From Platanthera guangdongensis (taxonomy: Eukaryota > Streptophyta > Magnoliopsida > Asparagales > Orchidaceae): a DNA stretch of 64,000 nt. Below are positions 19,950-32,671 of this stretch, piece by piece. The position numbers and the translations under genes were made by a program. A model generated the notes under the pieces. That model ran no database searches and was not told the origin of the DNA. It saw only the letters and a list, made by a program, of their open reading frames with translations. The DNA is taken from NCBI GenBank assembly GCA_039583875.1, contig CM077157.1, positions 77,686,346 to 77,750,345 on the forward strand. Direction: 5' to 3'. Numbering within the stretch: position 1 is the first letter of the stretch; each line of letters begins with the position of its first letter.

Positions 19950-21843
19950 GATCTTGTTGTGCAATGATATGAAATGCTATGAATGCTATGCAATGACTCA
20001 CCCATGCACACCCATGTAATTGCTATGTCGACACAGACTGTAGTTCCCACTTTTCGAGCAGGTAGCTAACCTCTCAGGCATCAGCCGCCGTGGCCAGGCG
20101 GTGACAGTAGAACGGGCACTTCTACTACTAGGCGGGTATCACACTACTTCACCTAGGCCTCCGTACGCCTCAACGCTAAGAACACAACAGCGGAGCCCAT
20201 GCGTACTATGGCCCAGCGGGGTCTTGGGTAGAGGTGCACCAAGAACACAGCCCGAACTGGTCTTGCGTGACCCGGAAGGGGCCTCGGAAGAAAGCACGAG
20301 GACACAGCCCAACCGTCCACATGGTCGGAGGGGCCTCGGGACGTGAACACCGAGGACACAGCCCAAACCGACCAAGTCTAACTGCCAACTCCCGTCGGTG
20401 TGACGACTGGCGAGCCCGTAGACCTGCCACACTATCCTTAACCCGGGATTACGACACCGCGTGTCGACTCACACCACATGCAAACACCACATCAACATAT
20501 CATGGAAGGGGCCTCGGAAGTAAACACGAGGACACAGCCCAACCATCCATCCACACCTATCTCAACACAACAAACGAGTGACGGTCAACACCGCACTTTC
20601 ATTCTTCCACAATACTACCCGTAGGGAGACGACGCTCTAAGTATTGGACTAATAAATTTCATTTCACCAAATCAACATATCATGGCCATAGTTTAATCTT
20701 CTAAATGTCATTCCATATGAACTCTACATAAGACTTATATGATGCGCATATGTTATAATCTATCAACATCTTATCAATTCGATTCGATTAAACATAAAGG
20801 AAACCATGCAAATCTCAAGACAACTTGCAATAATAAATCAATTGTATGCATCCTAAATAATAAACACCATCATTCAAAGTTCTTCGGTGATTAGCATCAA
20901 TTATCTAATCTTGACAGAATTCCACCGACTCTAATTGCACTTTATATTAAACCAGAATTCTAAGTGTATCACTAATCTGGACAGCAATTTCGACCGGAGA
21001 TTCCTGAGGATACAGGAATCCGGTGAAGTCGTGCAACCCCTCGTTGGAAAGATCTTTTCGTGATCTACAACTTTCATATTCAGGTCACAATCCAGATCTG
21101 ACAATAACTTACTCGAAATCGGCTTCAAAGTTCACTGCGCACAGAACACAATTTCTGTGTACAGGAATTGCCGGACAGCAAACTCGATTTGGTTTTCCCG
21201 GGGCCACAGACATCACCTGAAGTCGTGCAACCACTCGTTGGAAAGGTATTTCCAAGGGCTACAACTTTCATGTTTAGCCGAAAGCCCAGATCTGCCCATA
21301 TCCATCGGGAAAATGGCCTAGAAGATCGCTGCGCGCAGAATACAGATTCTGCGCGCATCTTAAAGAAAATGAACGGCATCGGTTCGTCTTCCTCGTCAAG
21401 GCGATCGTTCCTAAATTTTCCAGAATTATTCTCCTCCCTTATTCAACCTCAAAGGCCATAAACTCCTCACGAGACCATCCACCCATCGTCATATTGAAGA
21501 AAAGGGGAAGGGTTGAAGAGATCTAAAACCTAGGATTCAAATCCTAACATGGCCAAACCTAGAAATCTTCTCCTCTCCATCAAGTTCTCTTGAACCGATG
21601 TCTCTCCTAAAGCATAACTATAGATCTAGCACCAAGGGAGAGGGTAGGAAACTCACGTTGACTCCAGCGGTACCACCATTTCCGGCCATGGATCGCGTAG
21701 TTCTCCTTGGCGGCATCTTCTCTCTCGCGGCGATGGCGGATCTCCTTCGGTAAAACTTGCTCCTGCAGTTTTTCTCTCACCAGGAAGTCTCACAGGAAAT
21801 AGGGGAAGGAAAAGAGAATGAAAAACGGCTAGGGTTTCTCTGC

Positions 21844-21853
21844 CCCTTATAAG
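21844..21853 (-). promoter_or_regulatory. TATA box of the A 5' LTR
   Basis: CTTATAAGGG on the minus strand, with AAACCCTAG at 21830-21838 close to the expected start of transcription. The palindrome array lies just upstream (21862-22220). Confidence 0.6.
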
Positions 21854-22352
21854 CAAAATGTGACACGGGTAGGGACACGGCCGTGTCCGTACCCGTGTCC
21901 TGCTTCCGCGAAACGGCCGTGGCGGTTTCCATGTCGGTTCACTGTTTGACACGGGTAGGGACACGGCCGTGTCCCAACCCGTGTTCACATGACACGGCCG
22001 TGTGCCTGGCCGTGTCATTGGCCGTGTGCATCTTCAGTTACATCTCGCCACTTCTCGTCGAGCCCAACTCGGCGCACACGGGTAGGGACACGGCCGTGTC
22101 ACTACCCGTGTCACCATCTCGACGACTCTCGACGATTCTCGACGATCTCGACACGCCTCGTCGAGATCGTCTCGACGCACACAGGTAGGGACACGGCCGT
22201 GTCACTACCCGTGTCACTTCTCTCTACACTGATTTCTCCACTTCTCCACAAGTGCAGCCCAACTCCCTGCACTTCTCAGGACTTGAGTCAACCCTCCTGA
22301 CTCAAAAACTCACACACTAGGGGCCTAGAGCGATTCGGGTCGTTACAAGTTT

Positions 22353-22483
22353 TATGTGTTGCTAAATTAGTTGAGTAGTCGGTATAATTGTTTTTAGAGA
22401 AAATATTGGGCGCTGCATATTTTATTTAATCTTCAAACCTGAGAGCGCATAGTTTAACCCGTCGAAACCGTGGGTCTGCATCA
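22353..22483 (+). repeat. 5' LTR of G, second part
   Basis: It continues the G LTR after element A and ends GTCTGCATCA, matching the end of the 3' LTR at 35914. The primer site follows. Confidence 0.85.
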
Positions 22484-22486
22484 ATT

Positions 22487-23003
22487 TGGTATCAGAGGGA
22501 GGTTCACGTCCATTTCCTAATTGACACCCTCCACCTTTTATTATTTCGCCGACACGCACTTGCATGTTTCTATGTCAAAATAATAAACCAAATTTTTTAG
22601 TTTTGGTCTGCCAATAGCAACTTAAAATTCTCAGTTTTTCTCAAAATTTTTAAAAAAATAAACTCTGGAAATTCTGCATCATTTATTAGTAAGAAATCAA
22701 AAAAAATATTTTATTTTTATAAAGTCATTATTTTTATTAAGTCATTATAAAATTTTAATTTTGGTCTGCAAATAGCGGTCTATATTTTTATTTTTCTGAA
22801 ACAAAATAAAAAAATTTTTATTTAATAATCTTCATAATATTTTCAGCAAGAAAATCGAAACCATTTATTTTTTACCCTATTTGCTAAGCGGGAACAATTC
22901 CGTCATTCCTAGAGTTTTGTTGGTCATGTTCATATCTCATTGCATGTGCACCAGATTCGAGTAGAATTTTATGTCCCGTCACCACTAGAAAATAGCCTAT
23001 GAC
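22487..23003 (+). other. G primer binding site and leader
   Basis: TGGTATCAGAG at 22487-22497 matches the complement of the tRNA-iMet 3' end. The following 500 bp are AT-rich with no convincing frame, as expected for a leader. Confidence 0.75.
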
Positions 23004-23509
23004 GTGTATGCTAGAAGACAGGCACCCACTTATGACGGTTATGACTATTTGTATGCTAAAGTCATGGTTAAACATACCACAACCTTGCCTTCATACTATA
23101 GGAATACCAACCGTCCCCGCGCTTATCCACCCACGAGTAGTGAGGCACCTACTTATGATGGTTTAGGGTGTCCCCAAGTTTTCCTAGACAAGGTTAAGGA
23201 AATAGAGTGCTACTTTGAGTGGTACAAATGGACAGACGCGGATAAGGTGCGAGTGGCGAGAATAAAGTTGTTAGGTAGAGCTAAGATGTTTTGGTTGAAT
23301 GAGGAACGACGTCTGAGAGTCGAGAACGATAAATTACATATTGGATGGGCAGACATGAAGGCCATGCTGATCGAACAGTATGTCCATACGTACCATCAAA
23401 CTCAGATGTTAGATGATTTGGCTACCATTAAATAAGAGAATAAGTCGGGCTCTGATGTTGATGCAGTATCTCTTGATTCTGAGGATGACACCGTAGTTGA
23501 GAGTATTCC
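23004..23509 (+). pseudogene. G gag, N-terminal part
   Basis: A retrotransposon gag domain is evident: FLDKVKEIECYFEWYKW, DADKVRVARIKLLGRAKMFW and WADMKAMLIEQYV. A TAA at 23433-23435 is followed in the same phase by an acidic stretch (SLDSEDD) up to the B insertion. After B the same phase continues at 32672. No protease, RT or integrase follows, so this element could only have moved with enzymes from another element. Confidence 0.75.
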
Positions 23510-25653
23510 AGTAACACCCTCTATCCGTCGCATAACATATAGCAGTAGGTCCAGCCGGGGCCCGACGCCATATACCACAGACAGACTGGGTGGTTACTCA
23601 ATGGAAACCATCCAACCAATCACAACGTCCTACACAGAGCATTCTAGCGGAAGCAGTTTAAATAGCTGCAATAAAAAGAACCCAGCAACAAGCATGAATG
23701 TACACTAACAAGCCAAAAAGGAATGAAGTACATACACAAGTACTGGCCTTAAAACCTTACAAATGGTTTACTCATATTACATGTTTTCGATAGCACGGCT
23801 CGCAGGCCTGTCATACATGAACAAAAGCAAGTAAACACTCCAATTAGGCCTTCGAGGGCCGGCTTCGCAATTTGGGCTTTAGACCGTTATTGACCGCTTG
23901 GTCCAGCAACACCTGCAAGCACAATCCACCACACGGTGGCAAACAAAAGCAACGGTCAACAATGCTGACCAAATTATAACGATCCCGCCCCCAATTCGGG
24001 GCAGCGATGCTCCTTCCCTGCACTTATTAGCATAACCAAGCAGTATATATATACATTACATCACAAGCGTTGGCACACACAGCCACACACCCCGTGCACT
24101 CAGGGCACATTCTCGGTGAATCGGTCAATGTCACGTCAATTTAAGCCATAAACACCCTGATCTCAACACCGCCACTTTGACGGCCACACTATGAGCATTT
24201 TGTCTTCCCGGCATGGGTCACGTCATTTTAAGACATGGACCGCCGAAGACCCTCATCTATGACAACGACAAGTACCACGTACCTTTAGGTCACTTTAACC
24301 GAACGATATAGAATGGGTACGGTTCCATCTAACCCGTGCTCACATCGCAACGACAATTTAAGTCATATGCGCGGGTCAAACTTCTCCCGAGTCCCATTTC
24401 TGTTACACACTTCACATAACCCGGTTATGTTCAAGTTGGCTCCCAGGCCTCCAAGTTGGCAGAACCACGCATCTGCCCAGTATTTCGGGTGCACGTTGGA
24501 GTTAATCCCCAAGGCTCCCTGTTGCAATCTACCTCGTAGAAAACTCGAAAAACAAACATTCGCACGGAGTCTTCTCCGGCCATTATGCAATGCAACATCA
24601 CCAATCCAGACCAACTTGTCTGGGTAGGCTTCACACATCATGCCTATGTCCGTTCTCGAATACGGACTCTAAATAACGGGGACTTTACATATCTACCCGA
24701 AGGAATGCCTCCAACTCACCGCAAACTCGCAAGAGCGGGCTTCCTATGTAAAAGAAGGAGAGCTTCACATGCTTAAGTAGAGAATCATTACCTTAGCGTT
24801 CTTCCTTGGCACCATGGAAATGTACACGGATGAAAAGCACATCAATCTCCTTTCCTTCGTAGATTCGAAGTCGGATCGCGATTTGGAGCTCTAAAACTCT
24901 TCCAATGACTGGATCTAGACTTCTTCTTCCTCCTTTGCTCTCCGCTCTCTTTAAGATTTAGACAGAGAACTACGACAGAAAAATAATGGTTTTGAACCCT
25001 TCTCTCTGGTATAACCCCTTCGGGATAACAACAACCGTCGGATCCCACAAAAGGGATGCACGGATACGATCCAGGTCCGACCTGGACAAATGGGGCTAAA
25101 CACCGCACGAATCACCAACAGGAGCTGGACACGTCCGCGTCAAAACAGTGTCAGAACAATTAGTCAACTCTCGCAAAAACCTGTGTGTCGACACTTCGCG
25201 TCGACAGAGTCAAACACGCCACAATCCGCCCCACGCTCGACGATCGTCGAATCAAGAATATCGACCGCTGCAAGATCATCGAACGAAGTTCTCTATCCAA
25301 ATCATCGAACGCAGCCAGATCGTCGAACGAAAATCTCTGGCCAAATCGTCGAACGCAGCCAGATCGTCGAACGGAGATCGCTCGCCCAATCGTCGAACCC
25401 ACGGCCCGATCGTCGAACCCACGACCTAATCGTCGAACGACACTCGACATGCCCTGGGACACGCCCGTGTCCAGGGCCGTTTTTGCTGCTCGACGATCGT
25501 CGAACCCAATTTCGTCGACCTATAGGCCAAATCGTCGAACCGAACACGACACGCCCTGGGACACGCCCGTGTCCAAGGCCGTGTGCCTCCTGCCAAATTC
25601 CATATTTGGCCCGGAACGCCTCCCATCGCACTTTTGAGTTTCGGGGCATTACA
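23510..25653 (-). repeat. 3' LTR of B (left copy)
   Basis: It begins AGTAACACCC on the plus strand (first base changed from TG) and ends GGGGCATTACA. It contains the GATCGTCGAAC phrase array (25235-25440 and 25490-25545) and two GACACGCCCGTGTC-type words. A weak TATA (GGTTATACC) at 25007-25015 lies downstream of the array. Confidence 0.9.
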
Positions 25654-25670
25654 ACTCTCTCCCTCTTAAA
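25654..25670 (-). other. Polypurine tract of B
   Basis: Minus-strand TTAAGAGGGAGAGAGT abuts the LTR start TGTAATGCCCC, a typical plus-strand priming site. Confidence 0.75.
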
Positions 25671-25689
25671 AGAATTTCACCCATGAAAT

Positions 25690-27130
25690 TTCATAAAGGA
25701 AAGATAAGCACAAAACTAAAATTGTACCTGAGCGGAACAACTCCGGCTACTCGTCAAGCATAGTCTGCTCTCGCTCCCAAGAGAGCTCCTCTACACCACA
25801 ATTGTCCCATCGGACCTTGACCATCCTGATCTCTTTATTGCATAGCCGCTTGACTTCTGAGTCTTCAATACGCACGGGCTTGACCTTTGTCGTCAACCCA
25901 CTATCAATCGGCACTTGATCGACCGCGATCACTTGTGTAGGCTCTTGCACCATCTTTCGTAGCACCGATATATGGAATACATCATGTAGACCACTGAGCT
26001 CCACTGATAGCTTCAACTGATAGGCTGCTTCACCAACCCGCTCCAGAACCTCAAATGGCCCAAGGTACCTCGGGCTTAGCTTTTTCAATCGACGCACCCG
26101 CGAGACACCCTTGAACGGCTTGATCTTCAAGTACACCCAATCGCCCACAGCGAACTCCACGTTCCTGTGCTTGGCATTATAGTACTTCGCCTGTCGGTCC
26201 TGAGCGATTAGCAACCTCTCCCGAATGGTTCGCACCAATGAGGTAGAATCCTCCACCTCTTGACGCTTGTACAACTTTGACTCACCCGTTTCCAACCAGG
26301 ACAACGACGTGCAACATCTTCTACCATGAAGGGCCTCGAAGGGCGCCATTTGAATACTCGCCTAGTAGCTATTGTTGTACTCAAATTCCACCAAATAAAG
26401 ATGGTCTTCCCATTACTTTCCAAAGTCCAAGACACACATGCGGAGCATGTCTTCCATAGTTCTATTGACCCTCTCGGCCTGCCCATCCGTCTGCAGATGG
26501 AAGGCTATGCTAAAAATCAGCTTTGCTCCCAACATTTGCTGCACAAGCCTCCAATCATTGGGCGTCAACCGCCCATCTCAGTCACTCACGATGCTGCGGG
26601 GCACACCATGAAGCCGCACAATATTGTCTACATACAACTTTTCCAATTTCTCAACCAGATCATCCTTCCTATGCGGAATGAAATGCGACACCTTCGTTAA
26701 ACGATCTGCGACCACCCAAATGGCGTCGTTCCCCTTTTGCGACCTTGGCAACCCGTGCACAAACTCCATAGTAATGTTGTCGAACTTCCACTCCGCAATA
26801 GGCAAGGATTTCAAGAATCCTCCCGGCTTTTGGCACTCCGCCTTCACCAAGGCGCAAGTTTGGCACTTTGCCACGTACAACGCCACATCCTTTTTCAGTC
26901 CTAGCCACCAGAACAATTTCTTAACATCGCGGTACATCTTCGTGCTCCCCGGGTGAATCGAGTACTTGGTTTGGTGTGCCTCGTACAACAAATCCACCCA
27001 CAAACTGCCCACGCTTGGGACGCAAAGACGACCGTCTTTCCTAAGCAATCCATCCATAACTTCATATTGGGAATTTGACCCATCCAGAGCCTCTATCATG
27101 AGTTATTTCATGTGACCATCCAAATCCAAA
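25690..27130 (-). pseudogene. B integrase (degenerate)
   Basis: Frames 26578-27099 and 25747-26349 give the zinc motif ([20 protein letters not shown]), core (MEFVHGLP) and C-terminal GPY/F region (LSPRYLGPFEVLERVG) with a tail reaching ELSWEREQTMLDE. The core region 26349-26578 is out of frame. The first catalytic Asp of the core is Glu here (MEFVHGLP against MDFVHGLP in A). Confidence 0.85.
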
Positions 27131-28076
27131 GCCTACCGAATCCGATCAGCCAGGTCATATTGAACTTCAGTCCAATTCAAGAGTGCTTCAGCACTTGACT
27201 GCTTGTCTACACAAGAAATCTCCAACGCCTCTAACTCTCGAACCAACCGCTCGTCATGAACCGACAGCCAATTGGCTTGATCTGGGCCCGGTGACTCAAC
27301 GCGTCCGCAACCGCATTAGCTTTACCAGGCACGTAGTGGATCTTGAATGTATAGTCCCCTAGGAACTCCATCCATCTACGCTGCCGCATGTTCAGGTCTT
27401 TCTGATTAATCAAATACTTCAGGCTCTTATGATCGGTGTAGATATCAATCTTCACACCGTACAAATAATGCCTGCACAGCTGTAAGGCAAAAATCACGGC
27501 CGCTAACTCCAAGTCATGGAACGGATAGTTCCTCTCGTGCACCTTCAGATGTCTCGAGCCATATGCTATAACGCTTCCATGTTTTAACAGCACACAACCC
27601 AAACCTCTGCCCGAAGCATCGCTATAAATCTCATAACCTTCAGTCCCACTCGGCGAACTCAGCACAGGCGCCGTGGTCAACCGACATTTGAACTCCTCAA
27701 AAGCTCACGCGCACTCCGGCGTCCAAACGAACTTCTGCTCCTTCCTCGTCAAAGTAGTGAGAGGTAACGCTATCAATGAGAAGTTCTCTACGAAGCGCCT
27801 ATAATAGCAGGCAAGAACCAGAAAGCTCCGGACTTCCGCTACCGTAGAAAGCTTAGGTCACTCCCGTATCGCAACAATCTTCGCCGGATCCACTGCAATA
27901 CCTTCCCCACTCACTATATGACCGAGGAACGCCACTGAGGACAACCAAAACACGCACTTTGAGAACTTGACGTACAATTGAATTCTCCTTAGAGTCTCCA
28001 AAACCAAATGAAGATGCCTGAAGTGATCTTCCTTACTCTGCGAGTACACCAAAATATAATCGATGAACACGATCAC
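27131..28076 (-). pseudogene. B RNase H and RT C-terminal part
   Basis: RNase H ([34 protein letters not shown]) occupies 27231-27680 and RT thumb and active site 27858-28076. The RT box reads [10 protein letters not shown], so the second Asp of the DD pair is Tyr. Stops at about 27700 and 27760-27850 break the chain. Confidence 0.8.
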
Positions 28077-29094
28077 AAAATTTCCAAGTACTCCCTGAAG
28101 GTCCTGTTCATCAAATCCATCAACACTGGCGGCGCATTAGTCAGCCCAAACGACATGACCGTAAACTCCTAATGCCCGTATCTCGTACTGAACGCTGTCT
28201 TCGGGATATCACTCTCCCTTATTCGCAGCTGATAGTACCCGGACTTGAGGTCCAACTTTAAGTACACCGTCGACCCAACTAACTGATCGAATAGATCATC
28301 AATCCGGGGGATCGGGTACTTGTTCTTTTCCGTCAACTTGTTGAACTCCAGATAATCAATACATAGCCTCAAGCTTTCGTCCTTCTTCTTAACAAAGAGG
28401 ACCGGCGCGCTCCAAGGCGAAGAACTTGGACGCACATACCTTTGCTCCAACAACTCTTGCAGTTGAACCTTCATCTCCGCCATTTCCTTAGGCGCTAGCC
28501 AATATGGAGAGCATGACACAGGCTTTGCACCTGGTACGAGCTCTATCGTAAAATCTATCTCCCGCTGCGGTAGGGCTCCAGGAAGATCGCTAGGGAACAC
28601 ATCAGGGTACTCCGATACCACTGAAATACTGTCCAACGCAGGCTTAGGCTTTGCAACCTCCACTAGTGTAAAGAACAGTTCTGCACCGACACGAACCGCC
28701 TTCACCACCTGAAGAGCAGACATCAACGTCTTGCTCGCCCCCTTCAAGCCTGTGAAAGTCAACTCACGACCTGCTCCCAGCTTGACTTCCTTGCTACCGC
28801 AATGAATATAAGCTCGCTGCTCCGAGAGCCAGTCCATGCCAAATATAACGTCGAATTCCACTAGAGGCAATAACGATGCTTGCAAATGGAACTCCTGGCT
28901 CCTAATTCGAATCTTCACGCCACAGATTCTAACCGCGCGCATCGAACACACATTGGGCAACAACACATCCAACTTGTCCTTCGCCATTGAAGAAGGTACT
29001 CCGATGCACGATATGAATTCTTCGGACAAAAAGGAGTGTGAAGCTCCTGTATCGAAGAGTGCTCTTGCCGGAATTTCACAAATCAAAACAAATC
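28077..29094 (-). pseudogene. B protease and N-terminal RT
   Basis: Protease ([30 protein letters not shown]) and RT fingers and palm ([32 protein letters not shown]) read in one phase from 29094 to 28169; a stop follows YGH near 28168. The start at 29094 is set by the 3' end of the intron candidate. Confidence 0.85.
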
Positions 29095-29172
29095 CTAAAC
29101 AAGCAGTGGTAAGGTAACATGTGCATAACAAGTATTTAAATAAATTTAATTTGCTACAAATTTAAATTTTAC
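29095..29172 (-). other. Candidate spliceosomal intron between gag and protease of B
   Basis: Minus-strand borders are ACAG|GTAAAA and CTTGTTTAG|GATTTG, length 78 bp, with an in-frame TAA near the 5' end. Same place and same length as in E and F. Confidence 0.65.
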
Positions 29173-30319
29173 CTGTCACCACATCTGCCTGTTTGATGGC
29201 CTCCTATTGGCCAAGATTATAAACCCTCGGTTGGGCCGGATCATAATGAGATGCGGTTGACTCCACCGTCTTGCCATTCTCTTCATAAGTCGCTCCCAGC
29301 TTCCTTTCGGACATGGGACGTCCGCTCCAGCAATCGCGGGCAAAGTGCCCCAACTTTCCACAAGTAAAGCATACACCCGGAGTACGACCCGTAGTCGCCC
29401 CAGAAGTACTAGAAGAGGGGGCTGGACACGAAGTCCTAGCCTTTTTGTAGAACCTTTGATAGCCGGACTAAGAAGTAGTCAGCACCTTGAACTCAGACTT
29501 CTTGTCACCAATGCTTTTCTTTACTTGTACATTCTTCATGTCCTTCTCCAAGGACCGGGCCATGTTGACCAAGGTCAAGAAACCATACGTCATCGACCCC
29601 GAGAGTAGTAGCCTCACATCATCTCTCAACCCTTCGTCGAATTGATTCATCTTGCGCTCCTCATCCGCGATGGTGGAGCTAGCATACCGACTCAATCGAG
29701 TAAACTCGTGGAGATATTCATCCACGCTACTCTCTCCTTGAACCAACTTCAAGAACTCGTTCTCCATCGAAATCCTCTTAGTAGAAGGGTGGTACCTTAC
29801 TAAGAACAGTCCCGAGAACTCTTCCATCGGGATGTCTTTGAGTTGCATACCTCTTAAATGATGAAGCTCCAAGCCTTCCCACCACAATCTCTCTTCACCA
29901 TCCAGAAGGAACGTAGCAATAGTTGTCATTTGCCATTCTTACGTCTTCGTTGCTGTCAAGACACTCTTCACACTTGAGAGCCAGTCTTCAGCTTGAGATG
30001 GGGTTCCCAACCCCGAGAATACCGGAGTATTAAATCTCATGACATGTTTGTGCTGTCTCTCGGTTGCCCTCCTCGGTACCACCAGTTCCTCTACTACCTG
30101 TTCCACCCTTCTCTGCTCAGCTGCTTGTAGTGGTACCTGCTCCATCGCAGGAGCGGGCTGCTGCACCTGCCTTGTAGGCTGCTCATTGATCATTGCAAAC
30201 ACTGCTTCAGCCACCAGTCGAATGGTTTCGGCCGAAGGATGTGTTGCAGGAGCATCATTTGGTGCACTGTTAGCCTTAGAAACACGAAGTTTCGACGGCC
30301 CAGCACCGCTTCTGGTCAC
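29173..30319 (-). pseudogene. B gag
   Basis: Frames 29939-30319 (start region MTRSGAGPSK, apparently from a GTG; ATHPSAETIRLVAEAVFAM) and 29468-29929 (LWWEGLELHHLRG; GESSVDEYLHEFTRLSRYA) form the gag. The knuckle region lies at 29300-29370 (C-x2-C followed by GTLPAIAGAD in another frame). Stops near 29935 and 29465 break it. Confidence 0.8.
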
Positions 30320-30530
30320 CTATAGTGGCACAAAATACCGTTAAGCGACCAAACAAAAGTGTAAACAGCAATTATAGGAACACGCAGGTTCCCCAAATAT
30401 GTGTATTTTCATTCCTAGGTGGACATTCATGGGTTTTTTTGTTGTTATAACGATGACGCACATACATATGCTCACCACCCCTTAAAAAGAATTCGTCCAC
30501 GTATTCATTTAAGCCTGACCGAAACCAGTA

Positions 30531-30542
30531 GTCTGATACCAA
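30531..30542 (-). other. Primer binding site of B
   Basis: Minus-strand TTTGGTATCAGAC lies next to the LTR edge at 30545 and matches the tRNA-iMet complement TGGTATCAGA. A leader of about 200 bp separates it from gag. Confidence 0.8.
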
Positions 30543-30544
30543 AT

Positions 30545-32666
30545 TGTAACAAAACCTATCTGTCACATAACATATAGCAGTAGGTCCGGCCGGGGCCCGA
30601 CGCCATATACCACAGACAGACCGGGTGGTTACTCAATGGAAACCATCCAACTAATCACAACGTCCTACACAGAGCATTCTAGCGGAAGAAGTTTAAATAG
30701 TTGCAATAAAAAGAACCCAGCAACAAACATGAATGTCCACTAACATGCCAAAAAGAAATGAAGTACGTACACAAGTACTGGCCTTAAGGCCTTACAAATG
30801 GTTTACTCATATTTCATGTTTTCCATACCACGGCACGCAGGCCGGTCATACATGAACAAAAACAAGTAAACACTCCAATTAGGCCTTCGAGGGCCGGCTT
30901 CGCAATTTGGGTTTTAGGCCGCTATTGACCGCTTGGTCCAGCAACACCTGCAAGCACATTCCACCGCACGGTGGCAAACAAAAGCAACGATCAGCAATGC
31001 TGACCAAATTATAACGATCCCACCCCCAATTTGGAGCGGCGATGCTCCTTCCCTACACTTATTAGTATACCCCAGTAGTATATATATATATACATTGCAT
31101 CACAAGCATTGGCACACACGACCACACACCCCGTACATTCAGGGGACATTCTCGGTGAACCTGTCAATGTCACATCAATTTAAGCCATAGACACCCCGAT
31201 CTCACCACCGCCACTTTGACGGCCACACTATGAGCATTTTGTCTTCCCAGTATGGGTCACATCATTTTAATCCATAGACCGCCGAAGACCCTCATCTATG
31301 CCAACGGCAAGTACCACGTACCTTTAGGTCGCTTTAACCGAACGACATAGAACGGGTACGGTTCCATCTAACCCATGCTCACATCGCAATGATAATTTAA
31401 GCCATATGCGCGGGTCAAACTTCTCCCGAGTCCCGTTTCCGTTACACACTTCACATAACCCGGTTATGTTCAAGTTTGCTACCAGGCCTCAAAGTTGGCA
31501 GAACCACGGGTCTGCCCAGTTTTCCGGGTGCACCTTGGAGTTAATCCCCAAGGCTCCCTGTTGCAATCTACCTCGTAGAAAAGCCGAAAAAGAAACATTC
31601 GCACGGAGTCTTCTCCGGACATTATGCAATGCAACATCACTGATCCAGACCAACTTGTCCGGGTAGGCGTCACACATCATGCCTATGTCCGTTATCGAAT
31701 ACAGACTCTAAACAATGGAGACTTTACATATCTACCCGAAGGAATGCCTCCAACTCACCGCAAACTCGCGAGAGCGGGCTTCCTATGCAAACAAAGGAGA
31801 GCTTCACAAGTAGAGAATCGTTACCCTAGCGTTCTTCCTTGGCGCCATGGAAATGTATGCGGATGAAAAGCACCGCATTCTCCTTGCCTTCATAGATCCG
31901 AAGTCTACTCGCGATTTGGAGCTCTGAAACTCCTCCAATTACTGGATCTAGACCTCTTCTTCCTCCTTTGCTCTCCCCTCTCTCTAAGATTTAGACAGAG
32001 AACTACAACAGAAAAATAAGGGTTTTGAAACCCTTCTCTCGGGTATAACCCCTTCGGGATAACCACAGCCATCAGATCCCACAAAATGGATGCACGGATA
32101 TGATCCAGGTCCGACCTGGACAAATGCGGTGAACACCGCATGAATCACCAACAGGATCAGGACACGTCCGCGTCAAAATAGTGTCGGAACAATTAGTCAA
32201 CTCCCGCCAAAACCCGTGTGTCGACACATCGCGTCGACATAGTCAAATATGCCACAATCCGCCCCGCACTCGATGATAATCGAACCAAGATCGTCGACCG
32301 CTGCCAGATTGTCGAACAGAGATCTCTGGCCAAATCGTCGAACGCAACCAGATCGTCGAACGGAAATCTCTGGCCAAATCATCGAACGCAGCCAGATCGT
32401 CGAACGGAGATCGCTGGCCCGATTGTCAAACCCACGGCCCGATCGTCGAACCACACTCGACACGCCCTGGGACACGCCCGTGTCCAGGGCCGTGTTTGCT
32501 GCTCGATGATCGTCGAACCCAATTTCGTCGACCTCTCGGCCAAATCGTCGAACCGAACACGACACGCCCTGCGACACGCCCGTGTCCCAGGCCGTGTTCC
32601 TCCTGCCAAATTCCAAATTTGGTCTAGAACGCCTCCCGTCGCTCTTTTGAGTTTTGGGGCATCACA
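30545..32666 (-). repeat. 5' LTR of B (right copy)
   Basis: It starts TGTAACAAAACC and ends GGGGCATCACA. It contains the same middle region as the left copy, a TATA-like GGTTATACC at 32041-32049 and the GATCGTCGAAC phrase array at 32280-32545. Confidence 0.9.
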
Positions 32667-32671
32667 ATTAC

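Larger units (their letters stand above)
12938..22347 (-). mobile_element. Element A: young Tekay/Del-like gypsy deletion derivative
   Basis: A complete insertion of 9410 bp with 3187-bp LTRs at both ends (TGTAAGACCC to GTTACA) and an exact 5-bp target duplication AGTTT. By eye I find about seven substitutions and no length change between the LTRs, so insertion is recent. The internal part is only 3036 bp and holds one uninterrupted minus-strand frame in which the gag N-terminus is fused straight to mid-RT. Confidence 0.95.
19161..22347 (-). repeat. 5' LTR of A (right copy)
   Basis: 3187 bp, collinear with the left copy at an offset of 6223. It contains the same twin hairpins (19850-19949), TATA box (21844-21853) and palindrome array (21862-22220). 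Differences seen by eye include single substitutions in the U5 region, around 19520, 19553, 20261, 20808, 21004 and 21091. Confidence 0.95.
23510..32666 (-). mobile_element. Element B: degenerate full-length Tekay/Del-like gypsy element
   Basis: LTRs at 23510-25653 and 30545-32666 flank a complete set of gag, protease, RT, RNase H and integrase remnants on the minus strand. The target duplication is ATTCC (23505-23509) / ATTAC (32667-32671), one mismatch. LTRs differ by several percent in the stretches I compared, so B is older than A. It interrupts the gag-like frame of G. Confidence 0.95.

Noticed and set aside
25090..25686. A 198-codon plus-strand frame rich in SSN, RRT and PNRRT words
   Set aside because: It is a translation of the GATCGTCGAAC phrase array in the B LTR. 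All frames stay open because the repeat lacks stops.
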